Shown in pieces: positions 1 through 7,355 of a DNA stretch of 64,000 nucleotides. Within the stretch, counting starts at the first letter, position 1. Every line of letters begins with the position of its first letter. The notes beneath the pieces are model-generated. The model saw only the letters and a list, made by a program, of their open reading frames with translations, was not told where the DNA came from and made no database searches. The position numbers and the translations under genes are program-made. Origin of the DNA: Paracoccus solventivorans (GTDB taxonomy: Bacteria; Pseudomonadota; Alphaproteobacteria; Rhodobacterales; Rhodobacteraceae); the NCBI RefSeq assembly GCF_900142875.1, contig NZ_FRCK01000006.1, forward strand, positions 62,001 through 126,000. Reading direction: 5' to 3'.

Positions 1-11
1 GAGACCCCGAA

Positions 12-1283
12 ATGAACACGACGCGGCGGGAAATGCTTGTGGCAATGGGGGCCGGCGTCCTGGCGCTGCCGCATGTGGTGCGCGCACAGACGGGGGCGCA
101 TGTGGTGGTGGTGGGCGGCGGTTTCGGCGGGGCGACGGCGGCGCGCTATCTGCGGCGTGCCGATCCCGGCCTGCGGATCACGCTGATCGAGCCGCAGCAG
201 CGGTTCGCGACCTGCCCGTTTTCCAACCTCTATCTGGGCGGGCTGCGGGACTGGGACAGCATCACCCATGGCTACGACGGGCTGCGCGCGGCGGGGATCG
301 AGGTGATCCATGCAAGGGCAGAGGACGTGGACGCCGCGGCGCGCAGCGTCACCCTGTCGGACGGCACCCGGCTGGGCTGGGACCGGCTGGTGCTGTCGCC
401 CGGCATCGATTTTCGCTGGGGTGCGCTGGCCGGCTATGACGAGGCGGCGGCGGAACTGGCGCCCCACGCCTGGAAGGCCGGGCCGCAGACGCAGCTGCTG
501 CGCAAGCAGCTCGAAGCGATGGAGGACGGCGGCAGCTTCGTCATGGTGGTGCCCGAGGGCGCCTTCCGCTGCCCGCCCGGCCCCTATGAGCGCGCCAGCA
601 TGGTCGCGCATTACTTCAAGACCCACAAGCCGCGCAGCAAGATCCTGATCCTGGATTCGCAGGACAAGTTCTCGAAACAGCCGCTGTTCCAGCAGGGCTG
701 GCAGGCGCATTACGGCGAGATGATCGAATGGGTCGGCCAGAGCGACGACGGGCTGGTGGCCGAGGTGGACGCCGGCACCCGCGAGGCTGTCACCGTCTTT
801 GGCACCCGCCACAAGGCCGACGTGCTGAACGTGATCCCGCCGCAAAAGGCCGGGGTGATCGCCGAACGCGCCGGCGTCGCCGACCAGACCGGCTGGGTGC
901 CGGTGGTGGCCGAGCGTTTCGAATCGACCCTGGTTCCCGGCATCCATGTGCTGGGCGACGCCACCATCGCCGCGCCGATGCCGAAGTCGGGCTTTTGCGC
1001 CAATGCGCAGGCCAAGGTCGCCGCCGCCGCCATCGCCGCGGATCTGGCCGGGCGCGAACCGCCGCCCGCCAGCTTTGCCAACACCTGCTACAGCCTGATC
1101 GCCCCCGGCTGGGGGATCGCGGTCGCCGGGGTCTATCGCGCAAGCGACGGCAAGGTGGTCGAGGTCGAGGGCGCGGGCGGGGTCAGCCCGCTGGACGCCG
1201 GCCCCGAGTTCCGCCGCGCCGAGGCCGATTACGGCGCGGGCTGGTATGCCTCGATCTGCGCCGACATCTGGGGCGCGGCATGA
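12..1283 (+). CDS. soxF: Tat-exported FAD oxidoreductase, flavocytochrome c sulfide dehydrogenase flavoprotein type (SoxF/FccB-like)
   Basis: A 423-residue protein that starts with a twin-arginine signal (TRREML, hydrophobic core, AQ cleavage region), so it should be exported folded with its FAD. A GGGFGG dinucleotide-binding motif follows at about residue 35. Cys187 (RCPPGP) and Cys359 (NTCYS) lie 172 residues apart, which fits the redox disulfide of sulfide dehydrogenase flavoproteins, so the expected reaction is periplasmic oxidation of sulfide or a sulfane-sulfur carrier. The downstream YeeE/YedE permease overlaps the stop by an ATGA, and a second flavoprotein, SoxY and SoxZ follow in the same direction. 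No cytochrome c partner is visible in the window; it could lie upstream of base 1. The soxF name rests on family resemblance and context; a plain fccB-type name is equally possible. Confidence 0.8.
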   Translation: MNTTRREMLVAMGAGVLALPHVVRAQTGAHVVVVGGGFGGATAARYLRRADPGLRITLIEPQQRFATCPFSNLYLGGLRDWDSITHGYDGLRAAGIEVIHARAEDVDAAARSVTLSDGTRLGWDRLVLSPGIDFRWGALAGYDEAAAELAPHAWKAGPQTQLLRKQLEAMEDGGSFVMVVPEGAFRCPPGPYERASMVAHYFKTHKPRSKILILDSQDKFSKQPLFQQGWQAHYGEMIEWVGQSDDGLVAEVDAGTREAVTVFGTRHKADVLNVIPPQKAGVIAERAGVADQTGWVPVVAERFESTLVPGIHVLGDATIAAPMPKSGFCANAQAKVAAAAIAADLAGREPPPASFANTCYSLIAPGWGIAVAGVYRASDGKVVEVEGAGGVSPLDAGPEFRRAEADYGAGWYASICADIWGAA

Positions 1284-2311
1284 GCGCGGTGGCCCTTGGC
1301 CTGATCCTGGGCGCGATCTTCGGCGCCGCGGCACGGGCAGGCGGGTTCTGCCTGCTGCGCGGGGTGCAGGGGCTGCGCCCGGGCGGCGAGTTGTCGGCGC
1401 TGCGTGCCTTTGCCCTGGCGATGCTGGTGGCGCTGCTGGCAACACAGGGCCTGGACCTTGCGGGCGGCACCGATCTCGACGCGGCGATGCCGCTGCGGGC
1501 CGGCAATCCCTGGCCGTCGATGGCGGTCGGAGGGGTGATCTTCGGCGTCGGCATGGTGCTGGCCAATGCCTGCGGGGCGCGGTCGCTGGTGCTGCTGGCG
1601 GGGGGCAATCTGCGCGCGCTGCTGGTGCTGCTCTGCCTGGGGCTTGCGACGCAGGCGACGCTGACCGGGGTGCTGGCGCCGCTGCGCATGGCGGTGCAGG
1701 GGCTGGGACAGGCCGCGGCGGCCGCGCCCTCGCTGCCGCAGACTCTCGCCGGCGCGGGCATCGGCTTTCCGCTGCTGGTCTCGGTCGCGGTCCCTGCTCT
1801 GCTGCTGGGCTGGTTCGCCCTGCCCCTGCTGCGTCGCAACCAGCGCGAGGCGGCGATGGCGGTGGTCATCGGTCTGACCATCGCCGGCGGCTGGTGGATC
1901 ACCCATGCCACCGACGACCCCTTTGACCCCAGGCCGCTGACCTCGCTCAGCTTCGTCGGGCCGATGGGCGAGAGCCTGCTGTGGACGATGCTCTCGACCG
2001 GGCGTCCGCTGGGTTTCGGCGTGGCCGTCATCGGCGGCACGCTGGCCGGCGCCTTTGCCACCGCGATCCTGACCCGCGGCTTCCGCCCCGAAAGCTTCGG
2101 CTCGGCCCCGCAGATGCTGCGCGCCGTCACCGGCGGGCTTCTGATGGGCTTCGGTGGCGTGCTGGCGCTTGGCTGCTCGATCGGCCAGGGGCTTTCCGGC
2201 TTTTCCACCCTGTCGCTCGGCAGTCTCGTCGCGCTGGCCGGCATCGTGGCCGGAGCCTTCGCGGCGCTGTCGCTTTTCCCCCGCCCCACCCATGCCGGAG
2301 CCATGACATGA
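1280..2311 (+). CDS. YeeE/YedE family inner-membrane sulfur transporter
   Basis: A 343-residue, very hydrophobic protein with roughly nine or ten membrane segments and the two cysteine motifs typical of YeeE/YedE permeases, near residue 94 (NACGAR) and in the C-terminal repeat (LGCSIGQG). Family members import thiosulfate or another sulfur species through cysteine relay sites. The start is the ATG that overlaps the preceding stop (ATGA). The stop in turn overlaps the next ATG, so translation of the flavoprotein, permease and second flavoprotein is probably coupled. In this setting it may move sulfur for the Sox-type carrier or for cytoplasmic sulfur trafficking; that role is inferred from the neighbours. 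Confidence 0.82.
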   Translation: MSAVALGLILGAIFGAAARAGGFCLLRGVQGLRPGGELSALRAFALAMLVALLATQGLDLAGGTDLDAAMPLRAGNPWPSMAVGGVIFGVGMVLANACGARSLVLLAGGNLRALLVLLCLGLATQATLTGVLAPLRMAVQGLGQAAAAAPSLPQTLAGAGIGFPLLVSVAVPALLLGWFALPLLRRNQREAAMAVVIGLTIAGGWWITHATDDPFDPRPLTSLSFVGPMGESLLWTMLSTGRPLGFGVAVIGGTLAGAFATAILTRGFRPESFGSAPQMLRAVTGGLLMGFGGVLALGCSIGQGLSGFSTLSLGSLVALAGIVAGAFAALSLFPRPTHAGAMT

Positions 2312-3651
2312 AGATCCGCCGCCGCACCCTTCTTTCCGCCGCGCCCGGGCTTGCCCTGGGCGGCGCGCTTGCCGGAATCTCGCCCGCGCTGGCCGCCCCC
2401 GCCGCGCTGACCGGGGACACCGTGCTCAAGCCCCGCAGCGGCCGCGCCCCGCGCATCGTCATCTGCGGCGGCGGCTGGGGCGGGCTGACCGCGGCCCGCT
2501 ATCTCAAGGCCGAGCTGCCCGATGCCGAGGTGATCCTGCTGGAACGCAACCCGTTCTTCTGGTCGGCGCCCTTCTCGAACAAATGGCTGATCGACGTGGT
2601 GGACACCGGCTTCCTTGTCCACGACATGCAGCGGCCCGCCAACAGATACGGCTATACGCTGGTGCAGTGCGAGGTCACCGGGATCGAGCGCGACCGCAAG
2701 ATCGTTCGCACCTCCAAGGGCAATGTGGACTATGACTTCCTGATCCTGTCGGGCGGCATCCGCGACGCCTGGGACGTGTGGTTCGGCGACGATCAGGCGG
2801 CGATCGACCACACCCGCACGCATTACGCCTCGGCCTATATCCCGCAGGGGCAGATGCTGGGGCTGAAGGACCGGATCCGCAGTTTCCAGGGCGGCACCAT
2901 CGTGATGACCCTGCCGCCGCCGCCGCATCGCTGCCCGCCCTCGCCCTATGAGCGCGCCTGCCTGATGGCCTGGCATTTCAAGACCAACAACATCCCGGCC
3001 AGGATCGTGATCCTCGATCCCAAGCCCCAGGCCGCCCCCATCGGCGAGGGGTATCGCACCGCCTTCCGCGAGCTTTATCCCGACATCATCACCCATGTGC
3101 CCAATGCGCGGGTGAAAGAGGTCGATCCATTCAACAAGCGGATCATGACCGAAGCCGGGGATTTCGACTTCGACGACGCCATCTTCATGCCGCCCCACCA
3201 GGCGGCCGAGATGGTGTTCCACGCCGATCTGATCGGCACCGATGCCGAGGGCAGGCCCACCGGCTGGGCCGACATGCACCCGCGGCTCTACCACGCCAAT
3301 TCGGACGACAGCGTCTATATCGTGGGGGATTCGATGGGCGCGATCTCGCCGCATTTCGGGCATTACCCGAAAAGCGCCCATGTCGCGAACTACATCGCCA
3401 AGATCGTGGCGAAGAACATCGGCGAGCGCGTGCGCGGGCAGGAGGTGGTGGCTCGGCTGCCCGACAATCTGTGCTACATGCTGGTGAACGGCGACCCGCG
3501 CGAGGCGATCTCGGTCGAGTTCACCTATGAGCTGGGGCCGGACGATCTTGTGCATCAGACGCAGATCGACATCGACGTCCGCACGCCCGACCTGATGGAA
3601 GAGGATTTTGGCTGGATCAACGGGATGTTCGATGACTTCGTACGTGTCTGA
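2308..3651 (+). CDS. Second Tat-exported FAD oxidoreductase of the sulfide dehydrogenase flavoprotein family
   Basis: A 447-residue protein with a twin-arginine leader (RRRTLL, AlaAla-rich core), a GGGWGG FAD-binding motif at about residues 54-59, and Cys209 (RCPPSP) and Cys389 (NLCY) at the spacing expected for the flavoprotein redox cysteines. It is a diverged paralogue of the protein encoded at 12-1283: the CPFSN block of the first copy reads APFSN here, and the C-terminal FAD region (KSGFCANAQAK in the first copy) has lost its cysteine. The start is the ATG overlapping the permease stop; a longer frame without the Tat leader was rejected. It is followed one base later by soxY. Two different flavoproteins in one operon suggest two electron donors or a heteromer, but the sequence does not say which. 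Confidence 0.75.
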   Translation: MKIRRRTLLSAAPGLALGGALAGISPALAAPAALTGDTVLKPRSGRAPRIVICGGGWGGLTAARYLKAELPDAEVILLERNPFFWSAPFSNKWLIDVVDTGFLVHDMQRPANRYGYTLVQCEVTGIERDRKIVRTSKGNVDYDFLILSGGIRDAWDVWFGDDQAAIDHTRTHYASAYIPQGQMLGLKDRIRSFQGGTIVMTLPPPPHRCPPSPYERACLMAWHFKTNNIPARIVILDPKPQAAPIGEGYRTAFRELYPDIITHVPNARVKEVDPFNKRIMTEAGDFDFDDAIFMPPHQAAEMVFHADLIGTDAEGRPTGWADMHPRLYHANSDDSVYIVGDSMGAISPHFGHYPKSAHVANYIAKIVAKNIGERVRGQEVVARLPDNLCYMLVNGDPREAISVEFTYELGPDDLVHQTQIDIDVRTPDLMEEDFGWINGMFDDFVRV

Positions 3652-3652
3652 C

Positions 3653-4129
3653 ATGCGGCGGCGCCGTCTGCTGGCCGGCGGCGCGGCGGTGGCCGGGCTG
3701 GCGGCCTGTGGGCTATGGGCGACTGCTGCAAGGGCGCAGGCCAGCCTGGCCATGCCGCAGCCCGATTCCGCCGAGGCCGACCGGATCGCCGCCGAGTTCA
3801 CCGGCGGCGCCGAGCCGCTGGCCGAGGGGCTGGCGCTCGATCTGCCGGCGCTTGGCGACAACCCCGCCGCCGTGCCGGTCCGCGTCCACGTGACCGAGCC
3901 GATGACCGAGGCGTCGTGGTGCGAGGAGATCATCCTGATCGCCGATCTGAACCCCAAGCCGCTGGCCTGCCGCTTCCGCTTCACCGCCGCCACCGGCTCG
4001 GCCGATGTGGCGGTGCGGCTGCGGCTGATCCAGTCGATGCCGATCCGGGCCTATGCGCGGATGAACGATGGCCGCCTGCTGGCGGTCCGGCAAGAGATCA
4101 CCGTCGCCGCCGGCGGCTGCGGATTGTAG
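3653..4129 (+). CDS. soxY: SoxY-type sulfur carrier protein
   Basis: A 158-residue precursor with a Tat-like leader (MRRRRLLAGG, cleavage after ARA) and the SoxY fold sequence. The C-terminus reads GGCGL instead of the usual GGCGG; Cys156 would be the residue that carries the covalently bound sulfur substrate during thiosulfate or sulfide oxidation. It starts one base after the flavoprotein stop and is followed nine bases later by soxZ, its obligate partner. I chose the ATG directly in front of the RRRR leader; the longer frame only adds residues read out of the preceding gene. The Gly-to-Leu change at the last position of the swinging arm is unusual but does not touch the cysteine. Confidence 0.85.
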   Translation: MRRRRLLAGGAAVAGLAACGLWATAARAQASLAMPQPDSAEADRIAAEFTGGAEPLAEGLALDLPALGDNPAAVPVRVHVTEPMTEASWCEEIILIADLNPKPLACRFRFTAATGSADVAVRLRLIQSMPIRAYARMNDGRLLAVRQEITVAAGGCGL

Positions 4130-4138
4130 GAGACAGCG

Positions 4139-4465
4139 ATGGCCCGTCCCCCCCGTATCTGGATCAGCAACGAGACCCCGGCCCCGGGCGAGGTCGTCCG
4201 CGTCCGCGCCCAGGTGGTCCATGTCATGGAAAGCGGCTTCCGCGTGGATGCCGAAGGCCAGCCGATCCCCGAGGATCTGCTGACCGGCTTTACCGCCATG
4301 CTGGACGATGCGCTGCTGATGGAATGGCTGCCCGAGACCGCGATCTCGCAGAACCCCTATATCGAGTTCACCTTTGCCGCCCGCCACAGCGGCAGGCTGC
4401 GCATGGTGTGGTCCGACGGCAGCGGCGTCGCCGACGAAGCGGAGCGCGAAATCCGGGTCGGCTGA
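4139..4465 (+). CDS. soxZ: SoxZ sulfur carrier partner protein
   Basis: A 108-residue cytosol-type polypeptide without signal peptide, as usual for SoxZ, which is co-exported with SoxY through the SoxY Tat leader. The sequence shows the typical immunoglobulin-like fold blocks (YIEFTFAARHSGRL, then a W-x-D-G turn). A GGAGA ribosome site lies six bases before the ATG. It is the last gene of the sulfur group; behind it is the tandem-repeat region. SoxYZ would present sulfur to the enzymes of this operon or to a SoxAXBCD system elsewhere; no soxA, soxX, soxB or soxCD is in this window. Confidence 0.88.
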   Translation: MARPPRIWISNETPAPGEVVRVRAQVVHVMESGFRVDAEGQPIPEDLLTGFTAMLDDALLMEWLPETAISQNPYIEFTFAARHSGRLRMVWSDGSGVADEAEREIRVG

Positions 4466-4530
4466 GGGGTGGCGGTTGGCGGCCCGGCGTTGCCTCGGCG
4501 GCGCAGTGTCAAAGACAGCGCGCCCTCCGC

Positions 4531-4626
4531 CTGAGAGCCTGAGAGCCTGAGAGCCTGAGAGCCTGAGAGCCTGAGAGCCTGAGAGCCTGAGAGCCTGAGA
4601 GCCTGAGAGCCTGAGAGCCTGAGAGC
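4531..4626. repeat. Perfect tandem array, 12 copies of CTGAGAGC
   Basis: Twelve uninterrupted identical copies of the 8-mer CTGAGAGC, 96 bp in all. The lack of any decay implies recent expansion or active length turnover by slippage. Eight is not a multiple of three, so each added or lost copy would shift a frame, but no gene spans the array; an effect, if any, would be on spacing between soxZ and the downstream gene. Confidence 0.97.
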
Positions 4627-4628
4627 CT

Positions 4629-4652
4629 GCAAGACCGCAAGACCGCAAGACC
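4629..4652. repeat. Three copies of GCAAGACC next to the CTGAGAGC array
   Basis: Three exact copies of a different 8-mer begin two bases after the larger array. Two unrelated units of the same length side by side suggest the same slippage process acting on neighbouring sequence. Confidence 0.95.
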
Positions 4653-4854
4653 GCAACGGAAACTGTCCCCGGCGCACTCCGTCAAAGCCTTCCCGCGCTG
4701 CCACACTTGGCGGCCGCCTGAACCGGCACGGCATCAGCCGGCGGCGTCACATGCATATTCCTCTGGCCCGCCGCCGTGACGCGGTGGAATAAATGGCCGT
4801 GACCTGCGCGCGCCCCGTGCAGGTCGCGACCGGCGGCACGAGGGGAGGAGCACC

Positions 4855-5511
4855 ATGCGCTATTTCGACTTCAGCAGTTGGCAGGGCGTGCTGACGACCC
4901 TGCTGGGCCTGGCGCTGTTCGCGCTGGTCGGGGTCGGCATCAGGGTGCTGATGCTGCTGACCATCCAGCAGCGCCAGCAGCGCATGAACCGCCAGATCAA
5001 CGAGCGGCTGCGCACGCTGATCGCCGCCTACAAGGTGCTGGGCGGCTCTTTCACTGGCGAGCTGCTGGTCGATCCGACCCATCTGCGCGAGCTGCGGCAG
5101 CGCGCGCAGGAGGCAGGCGCGGACGATGCCGCCGGCTCGGACCGCGCCCGGCGCATCCGCGACGCGGTCGAGGCGGCGCTGTCCGACATCATCCTGCTGG
5201 GCACGCAGGAACAGCTGCGCCTGGCCAGCCGTGCCGCGACTGACATGGCCGCCGGCCGGCCGATCCACACGGCCGAGCTGGTGGTCTCGCTGCGCGACTT
5301 CATCCGCAAGGCGCTGGACCTGGAGCCGGTGCCTCCGGACGTCAGCATCCCCTCGCAGGGCCCGGCGCGACACACGGGCGGCGCATCCCGGGGCGGCCGC
5401 GGCGACGGCGGCGGCAAGGGCGGCGGAGGTATGGGTGGCGGCATGGGGGGCGGCGGCGGCATGGGCATGGGGCTTGGCCCCGGCGGCCGCGCCGACGACA
5501 GTCCGGCCTGA
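4855..5511 (+). CDS. Membrane-anchored protein with Gly/Met-rich C-terminal tail, function unknown
   Basis: A 218-residue protein not recognised as a named family. Residues 10-38 form one strong membrane segment, followed by an Arg/Gln-rich helical stretch (QQRQQRMNRQ) and a soluble helical domain to about residue 160. The last 50 residues are low complexity, rich in Gly and Met (GGGMGGGMGG type). A strong GGGGAGGAG site precedes the ATG. It is the only + gene between the sulfur group and the reverse-strand CBS gene. The Met-rich tail could bind metal such as copper or simply be disordered; I have no evidence for either. Confidence 0.7.
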   Translation: MRYFDFSSWQGVLTTLLGLALFALVGVGIRVLMLLTIQQRQQRMNRQINERLRTLIAAYKVLGGSFTGELLVDPTHLRELRQRAQEAGADDAAGSDRARRIRDAVEAALSDIILLGTQEQLRLASRAATDMAAGRPIHTAELVVSLRDFIRKALDLEPVPPDVSIPSQGPARHTGGASRGGRGDGGGKGGGGMGGGMGGGGGMGMGLGPGGRADDSPA

Positions 5512-5537
5512 AATCCGGGATTTCCCGCCATCCCCGC

Positions 5538-5978
5538 TCAGCGATAGCCGATGTTCATCACGTAATCCTGCAGCAGGGTTTCCTCCTCGCGGACCTCCTG
5601 CAGCAGCGTCTGCAGCACGTCGCGGGCATTCAGCACGCCCAGCGGCCTGCCGTCCGGGTCGAGGACCGGGATGTTCTTGAAGCCGCGGGTCTTCATCAGC
5701 TCCCAGACATCCTGCAGCCAGCCGTCGGCCGCGACCGCGGTGACATTGCGGGTCATCGCCTCGACCACCGGCGCAGTGCAACTGGCGCCGGAGCAGCGGC
5801 CGGTCTGGCGCACCACGTCGGTCTTGGTCAGGTCGCCCGCCATCCGGCCGCCGGCGTCACAAACCACCAGCATGTCGCAGCCGTTGCCAAGCCGCCTTGC
5901 CGCCTGCAGCAGCGCAGCGCCCACGTCGATCGCCTGCAGGCGCTGGCGCGCGTTGGGCAGGAGTTTCTGGACAAGCAC
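5538..5978 (-). CDS. CBS-domain pair protein with an internal CSGASC motif
   Basis: A 146-residue protein made of two CBS domains (about residues 10-60 and 75-135; the second contains MTRNVTAVAADGWLQDV and NIPVLDPDGRPLGVL). CBS pairs bind adenine nucleotides and act as sensory modules. Between the halves is a Cys-x4-Cys motif (CSGASC) that might bind metal or form a disulfide. The start is a GTG with a GGAGGA ribosome site. It lies tail to tail with the + strand membrane protein and points away from the nsrR region. No effector domain is present, so it likely acts by protein contact. Confidence 0.78.
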   Translation of the reverse strand: MLVQKLLPNARQRLQAIDVGAALLQAARRLGNGCDMLVVCDAGGRMAGDLTKTDVVRQTGRCSGASCTAPVVEAMTRNVTAVAADGWLQDVWELMKTRGFKNIPVLDPDGRPLGVLNARDVLQTLLQEVREEETLLQDYVMNIGYR

Positions 5979-6354
5979 CTGAGGGTCCTCCTATGCGGCC
6001 GGCGCGATGCGCGGCACAACCACGCCAGCGAGTCCAGCCGGCGGGATCACCGCCAGCAAGGCTGATTGCGCGCCGCAGCGGCTGTCACCCGGGGCCGGCA
6101 TTTGACGCCCCGGGACCGCATATTGGAACCCGGGCACCCGCCGCAGGGCCACTGGTAGCGCCGAGGCCGGCCGGGCATCTCCGCACGTGCCATCCCGCCT
6201 CCGGCCATTGCCCCGACAAGCCGTACCAGCGCCCCCGCCGGGACAAGCAGCGCCCCCGGCCGGCCCGCCCCGGAACCGCGCGTCCGTGCGACGAGCGCAA
6301 CCCGTCATTATCACGCCCATTCCCGGCGCAGCAGCTGGTCCGGGCGACCGGCTC
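5979..6354. other. Gene-free stretch upstream of the CBS gene
   Basis: 376 bp of GC-rich sequence without a reading frame of normal composition. It should carry the promoter of the reverse-strand CBS gene; I could not identify a clear -35/-10 pair or an FNR-type dyad in it. Confidence 0.6.
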
Positions 6355-6834
6355 TCACGGCGCCTTCCCCCGCGGGGGCGAGGTCCGGCCCGGCGCCTCG
6401 ACGCTAATCGCGATCGGGTCGCTGGCGGGGAAGGTCCCCTGCAGGGCCAGTTCCAGCAGCATTTCGATACGGGCTTCGCGGTCATCTGCCGCCGCTTCCG
6501 GTGCCTGCAAGCCCATGGGCGCGGCCCCGGGGGACGCATGACCTGCGTCCGCCGCCTGCACCGGGCGGGCAAAGCCCGGTGGCCCGGCAAGATCCGCCGC
6601 GCCGCAGGTCAGGACCTTGCCGCTTTGGTCCGCGGTGATGCGGATGCGGCGGGCGGGCGAAAAGAACAGCAGCCGCACCCGGCCGGCATCCTCGCCCTCG
6701 CCGCGCTCGAACCGGCTGGTGATGGTGCCGTCGCGCATCCTGTGCTTCAGATCGTCGGCGCTGATCCCAAACGCCCGCGCCAGGACGGCGGCATCAATGC
6801 TGACGTTGTCGTTGCCGAACTCGAGTTGGGTCAT
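6355..6834 (-). CDS. DUF6522-like small protein with an FPASDP C-terminal tail
   Basis: A 159-residue soluble protein. The first 80 residues look like DUF6522 (VSIDAAVLARAFGIS, then RDGTITSRFERGEGEDAGR), a family of unknown function in alphaproteobacteria. After an Ala-rich linker the C-terminus carries LALQGTFPASDP, a motif common at the ends of otherwise unrelated short proteins. I chose the second ATG because GGAGGA lies four bases before it and overlaps the first ATG. It sits 21 bp behind nsrR on the same strand, so it is probably co-transcribed and part of the nitric oxide response; that role is inferred only from position. Confidence 0.65.
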   Translation of the reverse strand: MTQLEFGNDNVSIDAAVLARAFGISADDLKHRMRDGTITSRFERGEGEDAGRVRLLFFSPARRIRITADQSGKVLTCGAADLAGPPGFARPVQAADAGHASPGAAPMGLQAPEAAADDREARIEMLLELALQGTFPASDPIAISVEAPGRTSPPRGKAP

Positions 6835-6855
6835 CGGTTCCTCCATTCCCCGGCC

Positions 6856-7287
6856 TCATCCGGCCGCTGCCGTCCCCTGGTCCTGGGCGGTCCAGGCGCA
6901 TTCCTCGATGGTGGTGCGGTCAAGCTCGGCCATGAACGCCTCGCGCGCGGCGGCCAGCTGGGGCCGCAAGCGGCAATGCGGTTTCAGGACGCATTCGCCG
7001 CCGTCGGCGCGGAAACATTCCACGATGGCGAATTTGCGTTCCAGATGGCGCACCACCTCGCCCAGCGTGATCTCATCCGCGGGGCGCATCAGCCGCAGCC
7101 CGCCCGAGCGGCCGCGTTCAGAACGCAGGAAGCCGCCGCGGCCGAGATCGCTGACCACCTTGGCCAGGTGATGCTGCGAGATCGCGAACTCGCTGGCGAT
7201 CTGCCCGGTCGAGACCGCCTGCCCCGGCACCCCCGCCAGGCGCATCAGGACCCGCAGCCCATAGTCGGTAAAGGTGGCAAGACGCAT
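6856..7287 (-). CDS. nsrR: NsrR, Rrf2-family nitric-oxide-sensing repressor
   Basis: A 143-residue Rrf2 protein: N-terminal winged helix (TDYGLRVLMRLA, then SEFAISQHHLAKVV) and a C-terminal cluster region with Cys91, Cys99 and Cys105, matching the three iron-sulfur ligands of NsrR. NsrR represses detoxification and repair genes until nitric oxide modifies its cluster. It is divergent from ric, a classical NsrR target, and the 117-bp spacer holds two 23-bp dyads laid over both promoters, so autoregulation is likely. I chose the ATG that starts MRLATFTDYG; the longer frame would read through the operators. IscR was considered, but the Cys spacing and the ric neighbour favour NsrR. Confidence 0.88.
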   Translation of the reverse strand: MRLATFTDYGLRVLMRLAGVPGQAVSTGQIASEFAISQHHLAKVVSDLGRGGFLRSERGRSGGLRLMRPADEITLGEVVRHLERKFAIVECFRADGGECVLKPHCRLRPQLAAAREAFMAELDRTTIEECAWTAQDQGTAAAG

Positions 7288-7297
7288 CGTCGCCTCT

Positions 7298-7320
7298 AAT
7301 CGGTATTGACAATGCCGATT
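7298..7320. promoter_or_regulatory. Operator 1 of the nsrR-ric intergenic region (probable NsrR site)
   Basis: A 23-bp near-perfect palindrome with arms AATCGG and CCGATT; only three of eleven arm pairs or the centre deviate. It covers the -35 of the ric promoter and the -10 and start region of the nsrR promoter. Assignment to NsrR is inferred from position. Confidence 0.7.
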
Positions 7321-7334
7321 ATGCAGGATGATAT
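7306..7334 (+). promoter_or_regulatory. Predicted ric promoter
   Basis: A consensus -35 TTGACA (7306-7311), 17-bp spacer and weak -10 TGATAT (7329-7334). Transcription would begin near 7341, about 60 bases before the ric ATG. Confidence 0.55.
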
Positions 7335-7346
7335 TCGGCATTGCAA
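7318..7346 (-). promoter_or_regulatory. Predicted nsrR promoter
   Basis: Read leftwards: -35 TTGCAA (7346-7341), 17-bp spacer, -10 CATAAT (7323-7318, five of six consensus). Start near 7311, about 25 bases before the nsrR ATG. It overlaps the ric promoter face to face. Confidence 0.55.
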
Positions 7347-7355
7347 GTACCGAAT
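7333..7355. promoter_or_regulatory. Operator 2 of the nsrR-ric intergenic region (probable NsrR site)
   Basis: A second 23-bp dyad with arms ATTCGG and CCGAAT, similar to operator 1 and starting 35 bp after it. It covers the ric -10 and start region and the nsrR -35. Confidence 0.68.

Larger units (their letters stand above)
4466..4854. other. Intergenic region between soxZ and the membrane protein gene
   Basis: A 389-bp stretch with no credible gene. It holds two adjacent 8-bp tandem arrays (listed separately), and further on a 7-bp inverted repeat (GACCTGC at 4801-4807, GCAGGTC at 4819-4825) close to the ribosome site GGGGAGGAG of the next gene. The reading frames that cross the arrays are artefacts of the repeat. 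Confidence 0.8.

Noticed and set aside
1183..3993. Long reverse-strand frame of 936 codons under the sulfur genes
   Set aside because: Shadow frame of high-GC coding DNA; it spans several real genes on the + strand.
4531..4652. CRISPR-like array
   Set aside because: Units are 8 bp, contiguous and without spacers; no cas genes are near.
4357..4734. Reverse-strand frames with repeated LSGSQALR
   Set aside because: Produced by the 8-bp tandem array, which is open in several frames. There is no coding evidence around it.
5897..6541. Plus-strand frame across the spacer upstream of the CBS gene
   Set aside because: Pro/Ala/Arg-rich translation, no ribosome site, overlaps the real reverse-strand genes at both ends.
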